This document shows, one piece after another, positions 46,327 through 54,027 of a stretch of 64,000 bases of DNA. A program made the translations under genes and the position numbers. The notes under the pieces were generated by a model. That model made no database searches. It was given only the letters and a program-made list of their open reading frames with translations, and was not told the origin of the DNA. Source of the stretch: Methylobacterium adhaesivum (GTDB lineage: Bacteria > Pseudomonadota > Alphaproteobacteria > Rhizobiales > Beijerinckiaceae); NCBI RefSeq assembly GCF_022179065.1, contig NZ_BPQD01000003.1, positions 455,700 to 519,699 on the forward strand. Direction: 5' to 3'. Numbering within the stretch: position 1 is the first letter of the stretch; the number at the start of each line of letters is the position of its first letter.

Positions 46327-46425
46327 CTACCGCCGCACCACCCCTCCGATGATCAGGCACACAAGGCCGAGCAGTAGCGCGTATACCGTGCAGAGATCCT
46401 GCGGCTCGGTCGGCGGGCAGGTCAT
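46327..46425 (-). CDS. 32-residue membrane peptide overlapping the spanin-like gene
   Basis: An ATG at 46425 overlaps the upstream stop as ATGA and gives a 32-residue peptide: TEPQDLC then one hydrophobic helix (TVYALLLGLVCLIIGGVV) and RR. It is the last gene before the terminator. Tiny coupled membrane peptides are common in phage lysis cassettes. No lipobox, so it is not a classical Rz1. Confidence 0.5.
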   Translation of the reverse strand: MTCPPTEPQDLCTVYALLLGLVCLIIGGVVRR

Positions 46426-46790
46426 GCGTCCCGCCCGTGCGCGCGGTTCTCGATGGCCTGTTCCCGCTCGATATCGCTCAGGAGCTTCGTCTGCCGGCGG
46501 GCCTCTTCGAGGATGCCCCAGACGTACTCGCGGACATGGGCGCCGTCCTCTGCGGAGCGGCGAGCGATGTCGCGCATCTCCCGCATCAGGTCGAGGGTTT
46601 CGCGCGGCCCCTGCATGAAGGGCGGGGGCACGTCGGCCAGGGTCGCCGCCGCAGGCGCCGGCAGATGATCCCGATCCCCCTTGGCTCGCGTCACCATCCA
46701 TCCGATGATGAGCATGGTGCACCCGCCGACGAAGATCTGAAGCGTCTCTTGGCGGGCGATTGTGTCCTTGAGAAATTCCAGCCACCCCAT
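46422..46790 (-). CDS. Single-pass phage membrane protein (lysis region)
   Basis: The 122-residue product has a short N terminus, one membrane helix (LQIFVGGCTMLIIGWMVTRA) and a long charged cytosolic or periplasmic helix (LDLMREMRDIARRSAEDGAH, GILEEARRQTKLLSDIEREQ). The topology suits an i-spanin or tail-accessory protein; this is inference. The start shares one base with the preceding stop (TGATG). Confidence 0.6.
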   Translation of the reverse strand: MGWLEFLKDTIARQETLQIFVGGCTMLIIGWMVTRAKGDRDHLPAPAAATLADVPPPFMQGPRETLDLMREMRDIARRSAEDGAHVREYVWGILEEARRQTKLLSDIEREQAIENRAHGRDA

Positions 46791-47320
46791 CAGCCAGCGA
46801 CCTTCTCAAGCTGCGCGATGGCCTGTGAGAGGCGTGTCTTGCGCGCGACGCCGTCAAGGACGGCAATGTAGACGGAGAGGCATTCGAACGCGGCCAGGGT
46901 GCCAAAGACCGGAATGACGAAGCTCGGAGCGTAGGCCACGGTGAAGGCGTCCCAGACCAGGGCCATGGAGAACTGGCCCATGATGAGGCAGCCCACCGCC
47001 GCGCCGAAAGCCCTGGCGTAGGCGCCCTTCGGCCCCACCCTGGCGTTGTTGATGAAGCCGTTCATGAAGAGGGCACAGACGCGGATCGCGCCGACCGATC
47101 CGAACACCATCGCCATGTTGGCTTCGCTGAAGCCCATCTCGGCAATGGGCTTCAGGGCGGCCCGCTCCATCGTGTCGCCTGGCAGCGCGAGGGTGAAGGC
47201 GATCAGCACCATCATGGTCGCCATGCACCACTCGAACAGTCGATAGGTGCTGTACGGCCCGGCCGGGTGCATGGGCAGCAAGGGCCTTCGGGCGACGGAG
47301 GGATCCGAGCGCCAGGGCAT
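46790..47320 (-). CDS. Four-helix phage membrane protein
   Basis: The 176-residue product has about four membrane helices (MATMMVLIAFTLALPG, MVFGSVGAIRVCALFMNGFI, GAAVGCLIMGQFSMALVWDA, FVIPVFGTLAAFECLSVYIA) and a basic C-terminal helix. It lies between the holin and the spanin-like gene with single-base TGATG overlaps at both ends. A lysis or superinfection role is possible. Confidence 0.65.
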   Translation of the reverse strand: MPWRSDPSVARRPLLPMHPAGPYSTYRLFEWCMATMMVLIAFTLALPGDTMERAALKPIAEMGFSEANMAMVFGSVGAIRVCALFMNGFINNARVGPKGAYARAFGAAVGCLIMGQFSMALVWDAFTVAYAPSFVIPVFGTLAAFECLSVYIAVLDGVARKTRLSQAIAQLEKVAG

Positions 47321-47832
47321 CAGCGCCGCCCCGGCGTCTGCGGCCCGCCAGGAATCGCCCCAGGCACGCCGTTGACGCGCTCGTAGGACCGCTGGGCGCC
47401 GAGGCCGAGCAAGCCGAGCAACACTGGCATCAGGTCGCCGGTAGAGAGCGTCGGCGGCACGGGAAAGGCGATGCCCGCCGCCGTGCCGATGATCGCAGCG
47501 GCCCACGTCATGATCGGGGCGAACACGAACTGATAGGCGAAGCCGGCCACGCACACCCAGGCCGCCGCCGGCCGCCAGCGCGACGAGAAGCGGTCGTTGC
47601 CCTGCGCCTCCGCGAGGTTCACGGCGTTCTGAGCCGCGTTCTGTTCGGAGATCGCCTGCATCACGGCCGCTTCGCGGGCCGAGATCACTTCCTCGAGCTC
47701 CTTCTGCGCCTGGGCGCGCGCCGCCGGGTCCGGCACCAGCCGATCCACGAGGATCTTCGCTGTGTCCGTGATGGACGGAAGAACGCCGGGGAGCACGGCG
47801 CCGATGATGCCCCCTAAGATGCCGCCAGCCAT
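47320..47832 (-). CDS. Holin (3TM / GTA-type)
   Basis: The 170-residue product has an N-terminal hydrophobic segment (AGGILGGIIGAVLPGVLPSI), a charged helical stretch (ARAQAQKELEEVISAREAAV), two more membrane helices (AAAWVCVAGFAYQFVFAPIM, AAAIIGTAAGIAFPVPP) and a late hydrophobic segment before YERVNG. This matches the 3TM holin family found beside GTA and prophage endolysins. The endolysin gene ends 5 nt upstream. Confidence 0.8.
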   Translation of the reverse strand: MAGGILGGIIGAVLPGVLPSITDTAKILVDRLVPDPAARAQAQKELEEVISAREAAVMQAISEQNAAQNAVNLAEAQGNDRFSSRWRPAAAWVCVAGFAYQFVFAPIMTWAAAIIGTAAGIAFPVPPTLSTGDLMPVLLGLLGLGAQRSYERVNGVPGAIPGGPQTPGRR

Positions 47833-47836
47833 GGGA

Positions 47837-48535
47837 TCAGCCCTCGAACGGGTATTTGGTGCGGAGCCGGCCAAGGATGCGGGCCAGCAAGTTGGGTTGG
47901 GCGACGACGGTCGGCGGCGGGAGCACCTGAGCCGGCGGCAGCACGCCGCTCTTGCGGGGCGCAGGGGTGACGAGCGGGCCGATGGGCTTCGCCGTGACGG
48001 GCGGCACAGGAAGCGGCGCGGCGGTGGCCATCGCCAGGGCCTCTCGCAGCACGCCGTCACAGCGCGCCGTCCAGCCCTTGCCGAAGGTCGGCCACGTCGA
48101 GAGGCGCCGCAGGAAGGTCATGCGGTCGGCCATGACCCGCTCGATGGTGGCGTCCACCGGGCGGTTGGCGATGTTGGCGAGGGTGATGGAGCCGATCACG
48201 CCATCATCAGCCACGCCCACGGCGCGCTGGAGCGCCATGGCGGCGCGCTTGGGCCCGGAGTTCACCGCGAAGTCGAAGACGCAGTAGTCGAGCCCGGCCG
48301 GCAACTCGTCGGCCCGGATCGCATTCCAGTAGTTGGCCCGGTAGATCGGCGCCACAGTCGCTCGCGTAAGGGCCGCCACATCGGCCTTGCTCGCCGGGCG
48401 GCCCAACCAGGACGACAGCGTGCCGATGGTGACACCGAGGTTCGTCGCGCCGCCCGGGTCCTTCGGGTGGTCGACGTACCCACCCTCGTGCTTGAGGACG
48501 AGCGGAAGCGCCCGCTCGAAATTGGCAGCGGCCAT
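47837..48535 (-). CDS. GH108-family endolysin
   Basis: Peptidoglycan hydrolase of glycoside hydrolase family 108. Catalytic Glu17 lies in LKHEGGYVDHPKDPGGATNL, followed by GVTIGTLSSWLG and the C-lobe YRANYWNAIRADELPAGLDY with CVFDFAVNSGPKRAAMALQR. VADDGVIGSITLANI resembles a peptidoglycan-binding motif. After about residue 175 comes a Pro-rich tail of 55 residues, an unusual addition. 232 residues; no signal peptide, so export needs the neighbouring holin. Confidence 0.93.
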   Translation of the reverse strand: MAAANFERALPLVLKHEGGYVDHPKDPGGATNLGVTIGTLSSWLGRPASKADVAALTRATVAPIYRANYWNAIRADELPAGLDYCVFDFAVNSGPKRAAMALQRAVGVADDGVIGSITLANIANRPVDATIERVMADRMTFLRRLSTWPTFGKGWTARCDGVLREALAMATAAPLPVPPVTAKPIGPLVTPAPRKSGVLPPAQVLPPPTVVAQPNLLARILGRLRTKYPFEG

Positions 48536-48652
48536 GGTCTATCTCCGGGGGATTGGGATGCGCGGCGTTGCCCGGCCGGCGCGGGATCGTCAGCCCATCA
48601 GGGCGCGAAAGTTTCGCAGGGCTCGGGCACGCTGGGTGTGCTATCCGGCCCC

Positions 48653-48763
48653 ATGCCTCGTTGGTTCTTCCTGCTCGTCGTCATCGCACTCGGCCTGTCC
48701 GTGGCCGGTGGCATCATGATCTTCCTGCGGTCGCCGACGCCGGTGGCGCAGAAGGTGGACTGA
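48653..48763 (+). CDS. 36-residue membrane peptide on the opposite strand
   Basis: ATG at 48653 to TGA at 48763 gives a peptide with one strong hydrophobic helix (WFFLLVVIALGLSVAGGIMI) and RSPTPVAQKVD. It occupies the gap between endolysin and tail genes on the plus strand, where no minus-strand gene competes. Coding is plausible but unproven. Confidence 0.4.
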   Translation: MPRWFFLLVVIALGLSVAGGIMIFLRSPTPVAQKVD

Positions 48764-48775
48764 CGGGCTTCGCCC

Positions 48776-49126
48776 TCACGCCCCGATCGCGACGACGGTC
48801 ACCACCGTCCCGTTCGGCGCCGTCGTGAACGGCGCGGCGTTCAGGATCAGCGTCCCTTGCGACACCATCCCCTGGACCGTGCAGCCGGCGGCCGTGGTCG
48901 CCGTGACTGCGCCGCACACCATCTGCGCGCCGGCCCAGCTCTCGATGACGAAGGCCAGAGGCGTCGCCTTGAACGCCGGGCTGAACGTGACCTGCGCCAC
49001 GCCCTGCCCGCCCGACACCGTGCCCGTGAAGGTCTGGTAGCGCAGGCCCGTGGCGAGGGTGTCGGCGGCCTGAAGCTGTTGCGGCAGCCCATCCGATCCG
49101 ACGACGAGCGGCGTGCGTGCGGGCAT
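48776..49126 (-). CDS. Phage tail-fibre accessory protein with PLVxGxDGLPQ start
   Basis: The 116-residue product starts MPARTPLVVGSDGLPQQLQA, a leader shared with the next gene upstream. The rest is beta-rich (YQTFTGTVSGGQGVAQVTFS, AFVIESWAGAQMVCGAVTAT, GTLILNAAPFTTAPNGTVVT) and resembles small lectin-like or fibre-tip domains. Virion location is inferred from position. Confidence 0.7.
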   Translation of the reverse strand: MPARTPLVVGSDGLPQQLQAADTLATGLRYQTFTGTVSGGQGVAQVTFSPAFKATPLAFVIESWAGAQMVCGAVTATTAAGCTVQGMVSQGTLILNAAPFTTAPNGTVVTVVAIGA

Positions 49127-49134
49127 GGCCGGGC

Positions 49135-49623
49135 CTACAGCAGGATCGGAAGCTCGACGTCGACCTCGAGCTCGGTGCTGGACAGGGCCGAGCCGATGCA
49201 GACGTTGACCTGTCCGGCCGTGGTCGGCGGGGTGGCGGTGAGCTTGCCCGGGTTGGCCGCGTCGAGGAAGTAATAGGCGCCGACGGCGAGGCCGCCGGTG
49301 GTGCCGGCCACCGCGTCCCACTGCGCCGTGGTGCCGGTGAGGATCCCTGACTGCGCGACGCTGCCCGCGGCGCCCGCGGCGATGGAGGCGTCGAAGACGA
49401 GCCCGACGACCTTCGCCGTGGCTTTGGCATTGGCTTGGCCGCGCTTCACCGTCGTGCCGGTCGCGGCGTAGACGGGCGTCCCGAACGGCAGCGTGGTCGC
49501 GCTCTCCCCGTTCGTCGTCGTGCGCAGCGACGGCGCGTTGGTCGGGACGGAGATGGTGTCGGGCGACTGCAGGACCTGCGGGAGGCCGTCATCACCGAGG
49601 ACGAGGGGCTTGCGGATCGCCAT
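49135..49623 (-). CDS. Phage tail-fibre/decoration-like protein, paralogous leader
   Basis: The 162-residue product starts MAIRKPLVLGDDGLPQVLQS, the same leader as the gene downstream of it. The body is beta-rich with repeated Ala/Gly/Thr (KATAKVVGLVFDASIAAGAA, AVAGTTGGLAVGAYYFLDAA) and ends in GSALSSTELEVDVELPILL. The VGxYYFLD-type strand resembles capsid-decoration and tail-fibre domains. Confidence 0.7.
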   Translation of the reverse strand: MAIRKPLVLGDDGLPQVLQSPDTISVPTNAPSLRTTTNGESATTLPFGTPVYAATGTTVKRGQANAKATAKVVGLVFDASIAAGAAGSVAQSGILTGTTAQWDAVAGTTGGLAVGAYYFLDAANPGKLTATPPTTAGQVNVCIGSALSSTELEVDVELPILL

Positions 49624-49636
49624 GGGGTGTCTCCCT

Positions 49637-50248
49637 TCAGAGCTGGATCGGATCGGCCTGGACGGGCGCCAGGGTTTGCGGGCCGGTGGCGTTGCCGATG
49701 CGCACAAGGCAGCGGCTGGCGGTGAGGTCGGGGTAGGCCGCGATTCCGCCGGCGGCCCCGAGGAAGTACGGCAGACCGGTGGTGAGCGACGGCGTGCCGG
49801 CGATCGGCGTCCAGTCGCTCAGGGTGAAGGGCGCGAAGCAGGCCGAGCCGACGAAGCCTGCTTCCACCGGCGCGCGAACGAGCCCGACGACGAAGGCCTG
49901 CGTGTAGGTGTCGGCGCGGGCCGGAATCAGTGTCCCGTCGAGGCGTGAGATGCAGGCCGGCAGACCGGCCGGGAGATCGGCGCCAGCCACCGCGGTGACC
50001 GCCTCGGCCGGCGGGCGCGTGGCGAACACCCCCTCGAGATACGCCATCGCCGCATCCGGCGTCGGGAACGTCTCCCCGTCGAGCGTCGCCAGGGCCTCCC
50101 ACGGGCACAGCAACTCGCTTTGCGCCGCCAGGGAGTGAACGCGGATTTGTCCGTCGTCGCGCAGATGCGCACTTAGGGTGAGCGGCGGGAACACCCCGCC
50201 CCCGACGATGACGATGACGCCGGCCCGATCGTCGAAGCCGACCCGCAT
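49637..50248 (-). CDS. Phage tail-region protein of unknown function
   Basis: The 203-residue product begins MRVGFDDRAGVIVIVGGGVF, includes DGETFPTPDAAMAYLEGVFA, then a fibre-like half (GSACFAPFTLSDWTPIAGTP, TGLPYFLGAAGGIAAYPDLT, ASRCLVRIGNATGPQTLA) that resembles the body of the 49135 protein. Its start shares one base with the upstream stop (TGATG). Confidence 0.7.
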   Translation of the reverse strand: MRVGFDDRAGVIVIVGGGVFPPLTLSAHLRDDGQIRVHSLAAQSELLCPWEALATLDGETFPTPDAAMAYLEGVFATRPPAEAVTAVAGADLPAGLPACISRLDGTLIPARADTYTQAFVVGLVRAPVEAGFVGSACFAPFTLSDWTPIAGTPSLTTGLPYFLGAAGGIAAYPDLTASRCLVRIGNATGPQTLAPVQADPIQL

Positions 50249-50784
50249 CAGGCGTACCCCTGGGGCGTGATCTCGGGAGAGAACTCGAGCAGCGTCCCGC
50301 CGGAGGTCGAGAGCATGTAGATCTCGGCGCCGGACAGAGCGAAGCGGCGGCGGGTCTGGTTGATGAAGCTCACGGAGCCGCGCTCCTCGTCGCCGGCCTC
50401 GGCGGCTAGCACGAGGGCCTGGGGGCCGAAATCGAATTCTGGATTGCCGGCGGGCCGCACCGCGATCCGCAGGGCCGAGCCGCGCAGGGCCGGGACGATC
50501 CGGTAGGAGAACTTGTAGGCGTAGAGATCGCCGGGCGCGCGGGCGCGCAGGAGGCCATCCGACCAATGCACGAAGCCCGCCCACGGGCCCGAGAGCGGGT
50601 TGAGGTTGGCCGCCGAGGGCGCGAGGTTGCGGACGATCCGCACCCACTGGCCTGCGGCGAGCGTGATGGGCGTACCCCCGCCGTCGGACGTGACCGCGTC
50701 GAGGTCGCTGTAGTCGATGGAGCCGAAGCCATGGGCGTTGGCGCCGGGGCGGCCCTGCGGTGGAAAGGCGAGCGGCGTCGGCAT
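50248..50784 (-). CDS. Phage tail-region structural protein
   Basis: From the ATG at 50784 the product is 178 residues, beta-rich: GQWVRIVRNLAPSAANLNPL, DLYAYKFSYRIVPALRGSAL, NQTRRRFALSGAEIYMLSTS. No family recognised. The first residues MPTPLA recur in the decayed ORF at 51377-51553, and the upstream DNA is duplicated there. Confidence 0.7.
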   Translation of the reverse strand: MPTPLAFPPQGRPGANAHGFGSIDYSDLDAVTSDGGGTPITLAAGQWVRIVRNLAPSAANLNPLSGPWAGFVHWSDGLLRARAPGDLYAYKFSYRIVPALRGSALRIAVRPAGNPEFDFGPQALVLAAEAGDEERGSVSFINQTRRRFALSGAEIYMLSTSGGTLLEFSPEITPQGYA

Positions 50785-50894
50785 GGTGCGCCTCGCGCAG
50801 GGCTGTAACGGCGGCTCTGGGAAGGCAACCCTATTCATGTTGGTCGAATTATCCCATTTCATCCGGGATGATCCGGCAATCGGTGGGGCGGCCT

Positions 50895-51086
50895 ATGAAC
50901 GACGAATTTGCGCCGACAGGCGTCCGTCACACGCCGCTGGTCTGGCGTGCCGTCGCTCGGATCGGGTTCTGGATGACGACGGCGGCACGTTCGCGTCGCT
51001 CGGCTTCGTCATGGTCGTGTCTTAGGGCGGCTAAAGGTAGGGGCCCGGTCAATCTGCGCGTCAGAACGCGCGAATGGCAGCTCTAA
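50895..51086 (+). CDS. Small basic ORF, copy A of a divergent module
   Basis: The ATG at 50895 gives 63 residues beginning MNDEFAPTGVRHTPLVWRAV. The first 26 residues match the start of the ORF at 51660 (MDDDHGPTGARRRFLVWRAF): PTG, LVWRA and RIG are shared. The C-terminal part is Arg/Ser-rich and unlike copy B. Two copies diverging from the same type of minus-strand start favour a functional element, coding or not. Confidence 0.4.
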   Translation: MNDEFAPTGVRHTPLVWRAVARIGFWMTTAARSRRSASSWSCLRAAKGRGPVNLRVRTREWQL

Positions 51087-51346
51087 GTGCAGCCATGGAG
51101 AGCGAAGAACAGCTTAGGGCCAATTGGCAGCCGATCTCGACTGCACCGCGGGATCGTAAATTCCTTGGGTTCATCCAGAGTGATAGCAGCTCTTGGATTA
51201 GGGTCTGTGCATGGAGCAAACGGCACAGGGGATTCATGCCTGCGTCGCCTGTGCCTGACAGTGCATCGTGGCACTTAGACGGAAAGGCAAAGGGCCTCAG
51301 GATCACCCACTGGATGCCGCTGCCGAACTTTCCGTACGAAGCCTGA
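51074..51346 (+). CDS. DUF551-like small protein
   Basis: The 90-residue product contains LRANWQPISTAPRDRKFLGF in the N-terminal half and RITHWMPLPNFPYEA at the C terminus, the two conserved ends of the phage-associated DUF551 domain (ISTAPxD ... HWMPLP). An ATG seven codons in (51095) is an alternative start. It reads against the tail operon, as cargo genes often do. Confidence 0.7.
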   Translation: MAALSAAMESEEQLRANWQPISTAPRDRKFLGFIQSDSSSWIRVCAWSKRHRGFMPASPVPDSASWHLDGKAKGLRITHWMPLPNFPYEA

Positions 51347-51376
51347 AGACGCGGCGCCCTTCTGGGTGGTGGGTAT

Positions 51377-51553
51377 CTAGAACGCCCATGTCGTCACACC
51401 ACCCACACACACAGGTCCATGATGGGTCTCCGGGGTGTTGGGGGACAGGAGCGTTCACCGGACCGCCCCCTGTGCGACCAGCGCGGGCTGAAGCAAGCCG
51501 TATGGCACTGCCGCCGCCTGGATGCCGTTCGCGATGGCGAGCGGCGTTGGCAT
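51377..51553 (-). pseudogene. Decayed tail-gene relic with an in-frame stop
   Basis: Reading from an ATG at 51553, the frame gives MPTPLAIANGIQAA and so on for 32 codons, then TGA at 51455-51457, then 25 more codons to TAG, ending VGGVTTWAF. The start copies that of the 50248-50784 gene (MPTPLA) and the end copies that of the 51797-52333 gene (VGGVPTWAF). It looks like the fused, internally deleted remains of two tail genes with one opal stop. Confidence 0.6.
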
Positions 51554-51659
51554 GGTACGCCTCGCGCAGAAGTGTTGAGCCGGCATAGGAAACACCCCTT
51601 CCATACCGGTAGATTTGCATCAGGTTGCCTGGGAAGATCTGGTAACCGGTGCTGCGCGA

Positions 51660-51875
51660 ATGGATGACGATCACGGACCGACCGGCGCTCGTCGCCGCTT
51701 TCTGGTTTGGCGCGCTTTCCTTCGGATCGGGCTATCAGCCCTAAGGGGCACAGGATCCAAGTGGATGTTCCGTAAGTTGCCCGCCTATACCCTCCCTCAG
51801 AACGCCCACGTCGGAACACCACCCACGATGCGCAGCGCCTTGCCTTCGTCGGTAAGGGGATCGAAGGCGGGGTAG
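51660..51875 (+). CDS. Small basic ORF, copy B of a divergent module
   Basis: The ATG at 51660 gives 71 residues beginning MDDDHGPTGARRRFLVWRAF, paralogous to the ORF at 50895. The last 26 codons overlap the 3' end of the minus-strand gene 51797-52333, so the natural C terminus may be shorter or lost. Confidence 0.4.
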   Translation: MDDDHGPTGARRRFLVWRAFLRIGLSALRGTGSKWMFRKLPAYTLPQNAHVGTPPTMRSALPSSVRGSKAG

Positions 51876-52333
51876 GCCGGCGGCCCCTGCGGACCGATGA
51901 GCATCGGCGTCGTAACGATCCGTTCATCGTAAGGCTGGGCGTCGAGAAGGACGGGCGATTGCGCTGCGAGCGCGATGGCGGCCGACGACGAGCCCGGCAG
52001 AACCAGAAGCTCGGTGCGGCCGAGCCACTCGACTTGCCCCGGGTTCGAGGGATCCGGCCGGCGCAGGATGTCCCCGCGCACCGCCGTCGGCCGCTCGACG
52101 CGCCACACGCGGCCCGCCACTGGCAGATCAATCCGGAAGTACGGCGCATCCCCACCAACGAACGCCAGCGTCCCGTCCGCCGTCGAGGCCGACATGACCA
52201 CCGAGCCGCCCCGGATCGGGGCGAAGTCAACGGACAGGGCCGTACCGGAGAAGTCGATGGATTCGCCGGGCCGGACCGCGATGGGCTGGGCCAGGAGAAT
52301 GTCGGCTGTGTCGATGACGGCGGTGGCGTTCAT
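51797..52333 (-). CDS. Phage tail-region protein
   Basis: The 178-residue product starts MNATAVIDTADILLAQPIAV and is beta-rich (GESIDFSGTALSVDFAPIRG, RTELLVLPGSSSAAIALAAQ), with a collagen-like GPQGPPAYP near the C terminus and the ending KALRIVGGVPTWAF. Such short Gly-Pro stretches occur in tail-fibre shafts. Location downstream of an acyltransferase gene suggests a fibre or adaptor. Confidence 0.7.
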   Translation of the reverse strand: MNATAVIDTADILLAQPIAVRPGESIDFSGTALSVDFAPIRGGSVVMSASTADGTLAFVGGDAPYFRIDLPVAGRVWRVERPTAVRGDILRRPDPSNPGQVEWLGRTELLVLPGSSSAAIALAAQSPVLLDAQPYDERIVTTPMLIGPQGPPAYPAFDPLTDEGKALRIVGGVPTWAF

Positions 52334-52400
52334 GCAGTCGCTTCCGTCGCGAGGGCTCACGTTGCGGGGAACGGAAGCCCCTGCCGGAGGCTGCCGTGAT

Positions 52401-53312
52401 TTAGGACGCCCCGATTGCGTGGAACACGTCAGGGGACCATTTAATGCTGGAACGCCCTGCCTTGGCCTGAGCGAAGTAGTCGCGCAGCGTTTTGATCTGC
52501 GCCTCGTCGGTGATGTTCCGATCGCCCACCTGGAAGGCCTGGATCTCGCCCAGAATGATCTCGTTGTTGCTACCCTTCGTGCCGGCCATGATGATGCGTG
52601 GCACATCCGTCATGTGCTCGACCATCCCGCGCGCTTCGGCGATCTGAAGCTGACCCTGCTCAAGTCGCCGCAATATTGAGGGCGTGGCCGTTAGGCAGTG
52701 GCTGCGAACCCTGGCAAGATCGAAGCCTTCAACAACTGTAATTTGCTCCGGCGTCAATCGCCGTTTGATCTGTTTCGCAGGCACACCACCGTAGATGCTG
52801 TATGCTCCGCAGTCGCCAACCGCGACGGCGCCCGCCGCAAGAACTGTTCCATCGCCGATAGTAACCCCATCAATGACAGTGGAATCCGCTGAAAGGATCA
52901 CGCCATCCCTTAAGATGACGCCCTTAGCCTCCATTCGGACACAGCGCTTCTCATCATCGGGGAAGAGGTGCGTGAAGAGCTTCCCGTATACCCCGAACGA
53001 GTTGTGCAGGACGCTCGACACCCCGTGTTCGCCGCCGATGATGATTCTGCTTGACGCGTGCGCTTCGGTGAAAGCCCCTGCGCGGAACAGCACAGTTGGA
53101 GTGCTGGGAGGCTCCGAGAGAATGCTAAGCCGCCCGATCAGACCAATTGAGAAACGACCAAAGATGAATATTGAGGTGCCGATATGGATCTCGACTTCGT
53201 AGGGAAAAAATAGTTCCCCAACAAGCCGTTCAGCGGTCGGTCCCAAATCAAAGTTATAGAACGCATTGTGTGAGAGCTTCACGGATGGCTCGCATGTAGG
53301 GCGAAGGGGCAC
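52401..53312 (-). CDS. XAT-type hexapeptide acyltransferase, copy 1 (prophage)
   Basis: The 303-residue product (GTG start at 53312; a GTG ten codons later is possible) is a left-handed beta-helix acyltransferase. Visible are IIIGGEHG (active-site His of the CatB/Vat-like XAT group), hexapeptide turns DGVILSADSTVIDGVTIGDG and TVLAAGAVAVGDCGAYSIYG with GVPAKQIKRR. A C-terminal extension of about 110 residues (HCLTATPSILRRLE, VPRIIMAGTKGSNNEIILGE, DYFAQAKAG, WSPDVFHAIGAS) is shared with copy 2 at 54028. XATs acetylate hydroxyls of sugars or small molecules using acetyl-CoA. Confidence 0.85.
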   Translation of the reverse strand: MPLRPTCEPSVKLSHNAFYNFDLGPTAERLVGELFFPYEVEIHIGTSIFIFGRFSIGLIGRLSILSEPPSTPTVLFRAGAFTEAHASSRIIIGGEHGVSSVLHNSFGVYGKLFTHLFPDDEKRCVRMEAKGVILRDGVILSADSTVIDGVTIGDGTVLAAGAVAVGDCGAYSIYGGVPAKQIKRRLTPEQITVVEGFDLARVRSHCLTATPSILRRLEQGQLQIAEARGMVEHMTDVPRIIMAGTKGSNNEIILGEIQAFQVGDRNITDEAQIKTLRDYFAQAKAGRSSIKWSPDVFHAIGAS

Positions 53313-53382
53313 CTCGTATGCACCACGTTAAGCGGGACAGGGTCAACCGATGGTACCCCACCGACACCCTGTGTCTGTCCCC

Positions 53383-53964
53383 CTACCCCTCAAGCGGCCA
53401 TACGCCCGACAGGTCGCCCTTCGACACCCGGTCGGCGCGCCACAGGCTTTCGTCCACGTCGGCCTCGGTGAAGCCGAACACGTCCTTCAGCTGGAGAAGC
53501 TGTGCGCGCAAGACGTTATTGCTGTACTCGACACGCTCCTGGGCCACGACGCCGAGCGGGTTGCCCGCGTCCACTAGGGCCTTGATCCGGGCCAGCACCT
53601 CGGCAAGGCGGCCCCAGAGCACCAAGGCCACGCGCCAGTCACCGAGCGTGGGGTTGTCGGGGATCGGATTGCGCGCCGCGATCTCGTCCGCCGTCAGCGC
53701 CACCACCTCCCGAACCGCCGGGATGGTCTTGGTCTTGGGGTCGGGCTTGCCCTCGACGGGATCGGAGAGGCGGTGGGTGTCGGGATCAAACGGGGGATCG
53801 TCGGCGATGGCGATGCGGAAGTAGCCCTGCCCCGTGCGCCCGGACCAGCCGAGGCCGGCGATCTGATCCTCGGACGGGTTGGCGGCCACGAGCCAGTCCG
53901 GAAGCGGGCCGGTGGGCTCCAGGGGCGTGAGGGTGGAGAGGGTGATGAGGCGGTAGTCGGTCAT
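53383..53964 (-). CDS. Tail-fibre-associated protein between the two acyltransferases
   Basis: The 193-residue product begins MTDYRLITLSTLTPLEPTGP, has FRIAIADDPPFDPDTHRLSD in the middle and a helical C-terminal half (WGRLAEVLARIKALVDAGNP, ERVEYSNNVLRAQLLQLKDV, FGFTEADVDESLWRAD). This resembles phage tail-fibre assembly or adaptor proteins in layout. It diverges from acyltransferase copy 2 by 63 bp. Confidence 0.65.
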   Translation of the reverse strand: MTDYRLITLSTLTPLEPTGPLPDWLVAANPSEDQIAGLGWSGRTGQGYFRIAIADDPPFDPDTHRLSDPVEGKPDPKTKTIPAVREVVALTADEIAARNPIPDNPTLGDWRVALVLWGRLAEVLARIKALVDAGNPLGVVAQERVEYSNNVLRAQLLQLKDVFGFTEADVDESLWRADRVSKGDLSGVWPLEG

Positions 53965-54027
53965 GCTGATCCGGCCTTGCGGTCGCGCGAGCGCCCGTGA
54001 TGCGGTAGGCGATGCGGGTTGGCGGCT

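Noticed and set aside
51303-51674. 123-codon minus-strand gene
   Set aside because: It overlaps the decayed tail-gene frame and the duplicated segment, has no ribosome site and no domain; more likely a chance frame.
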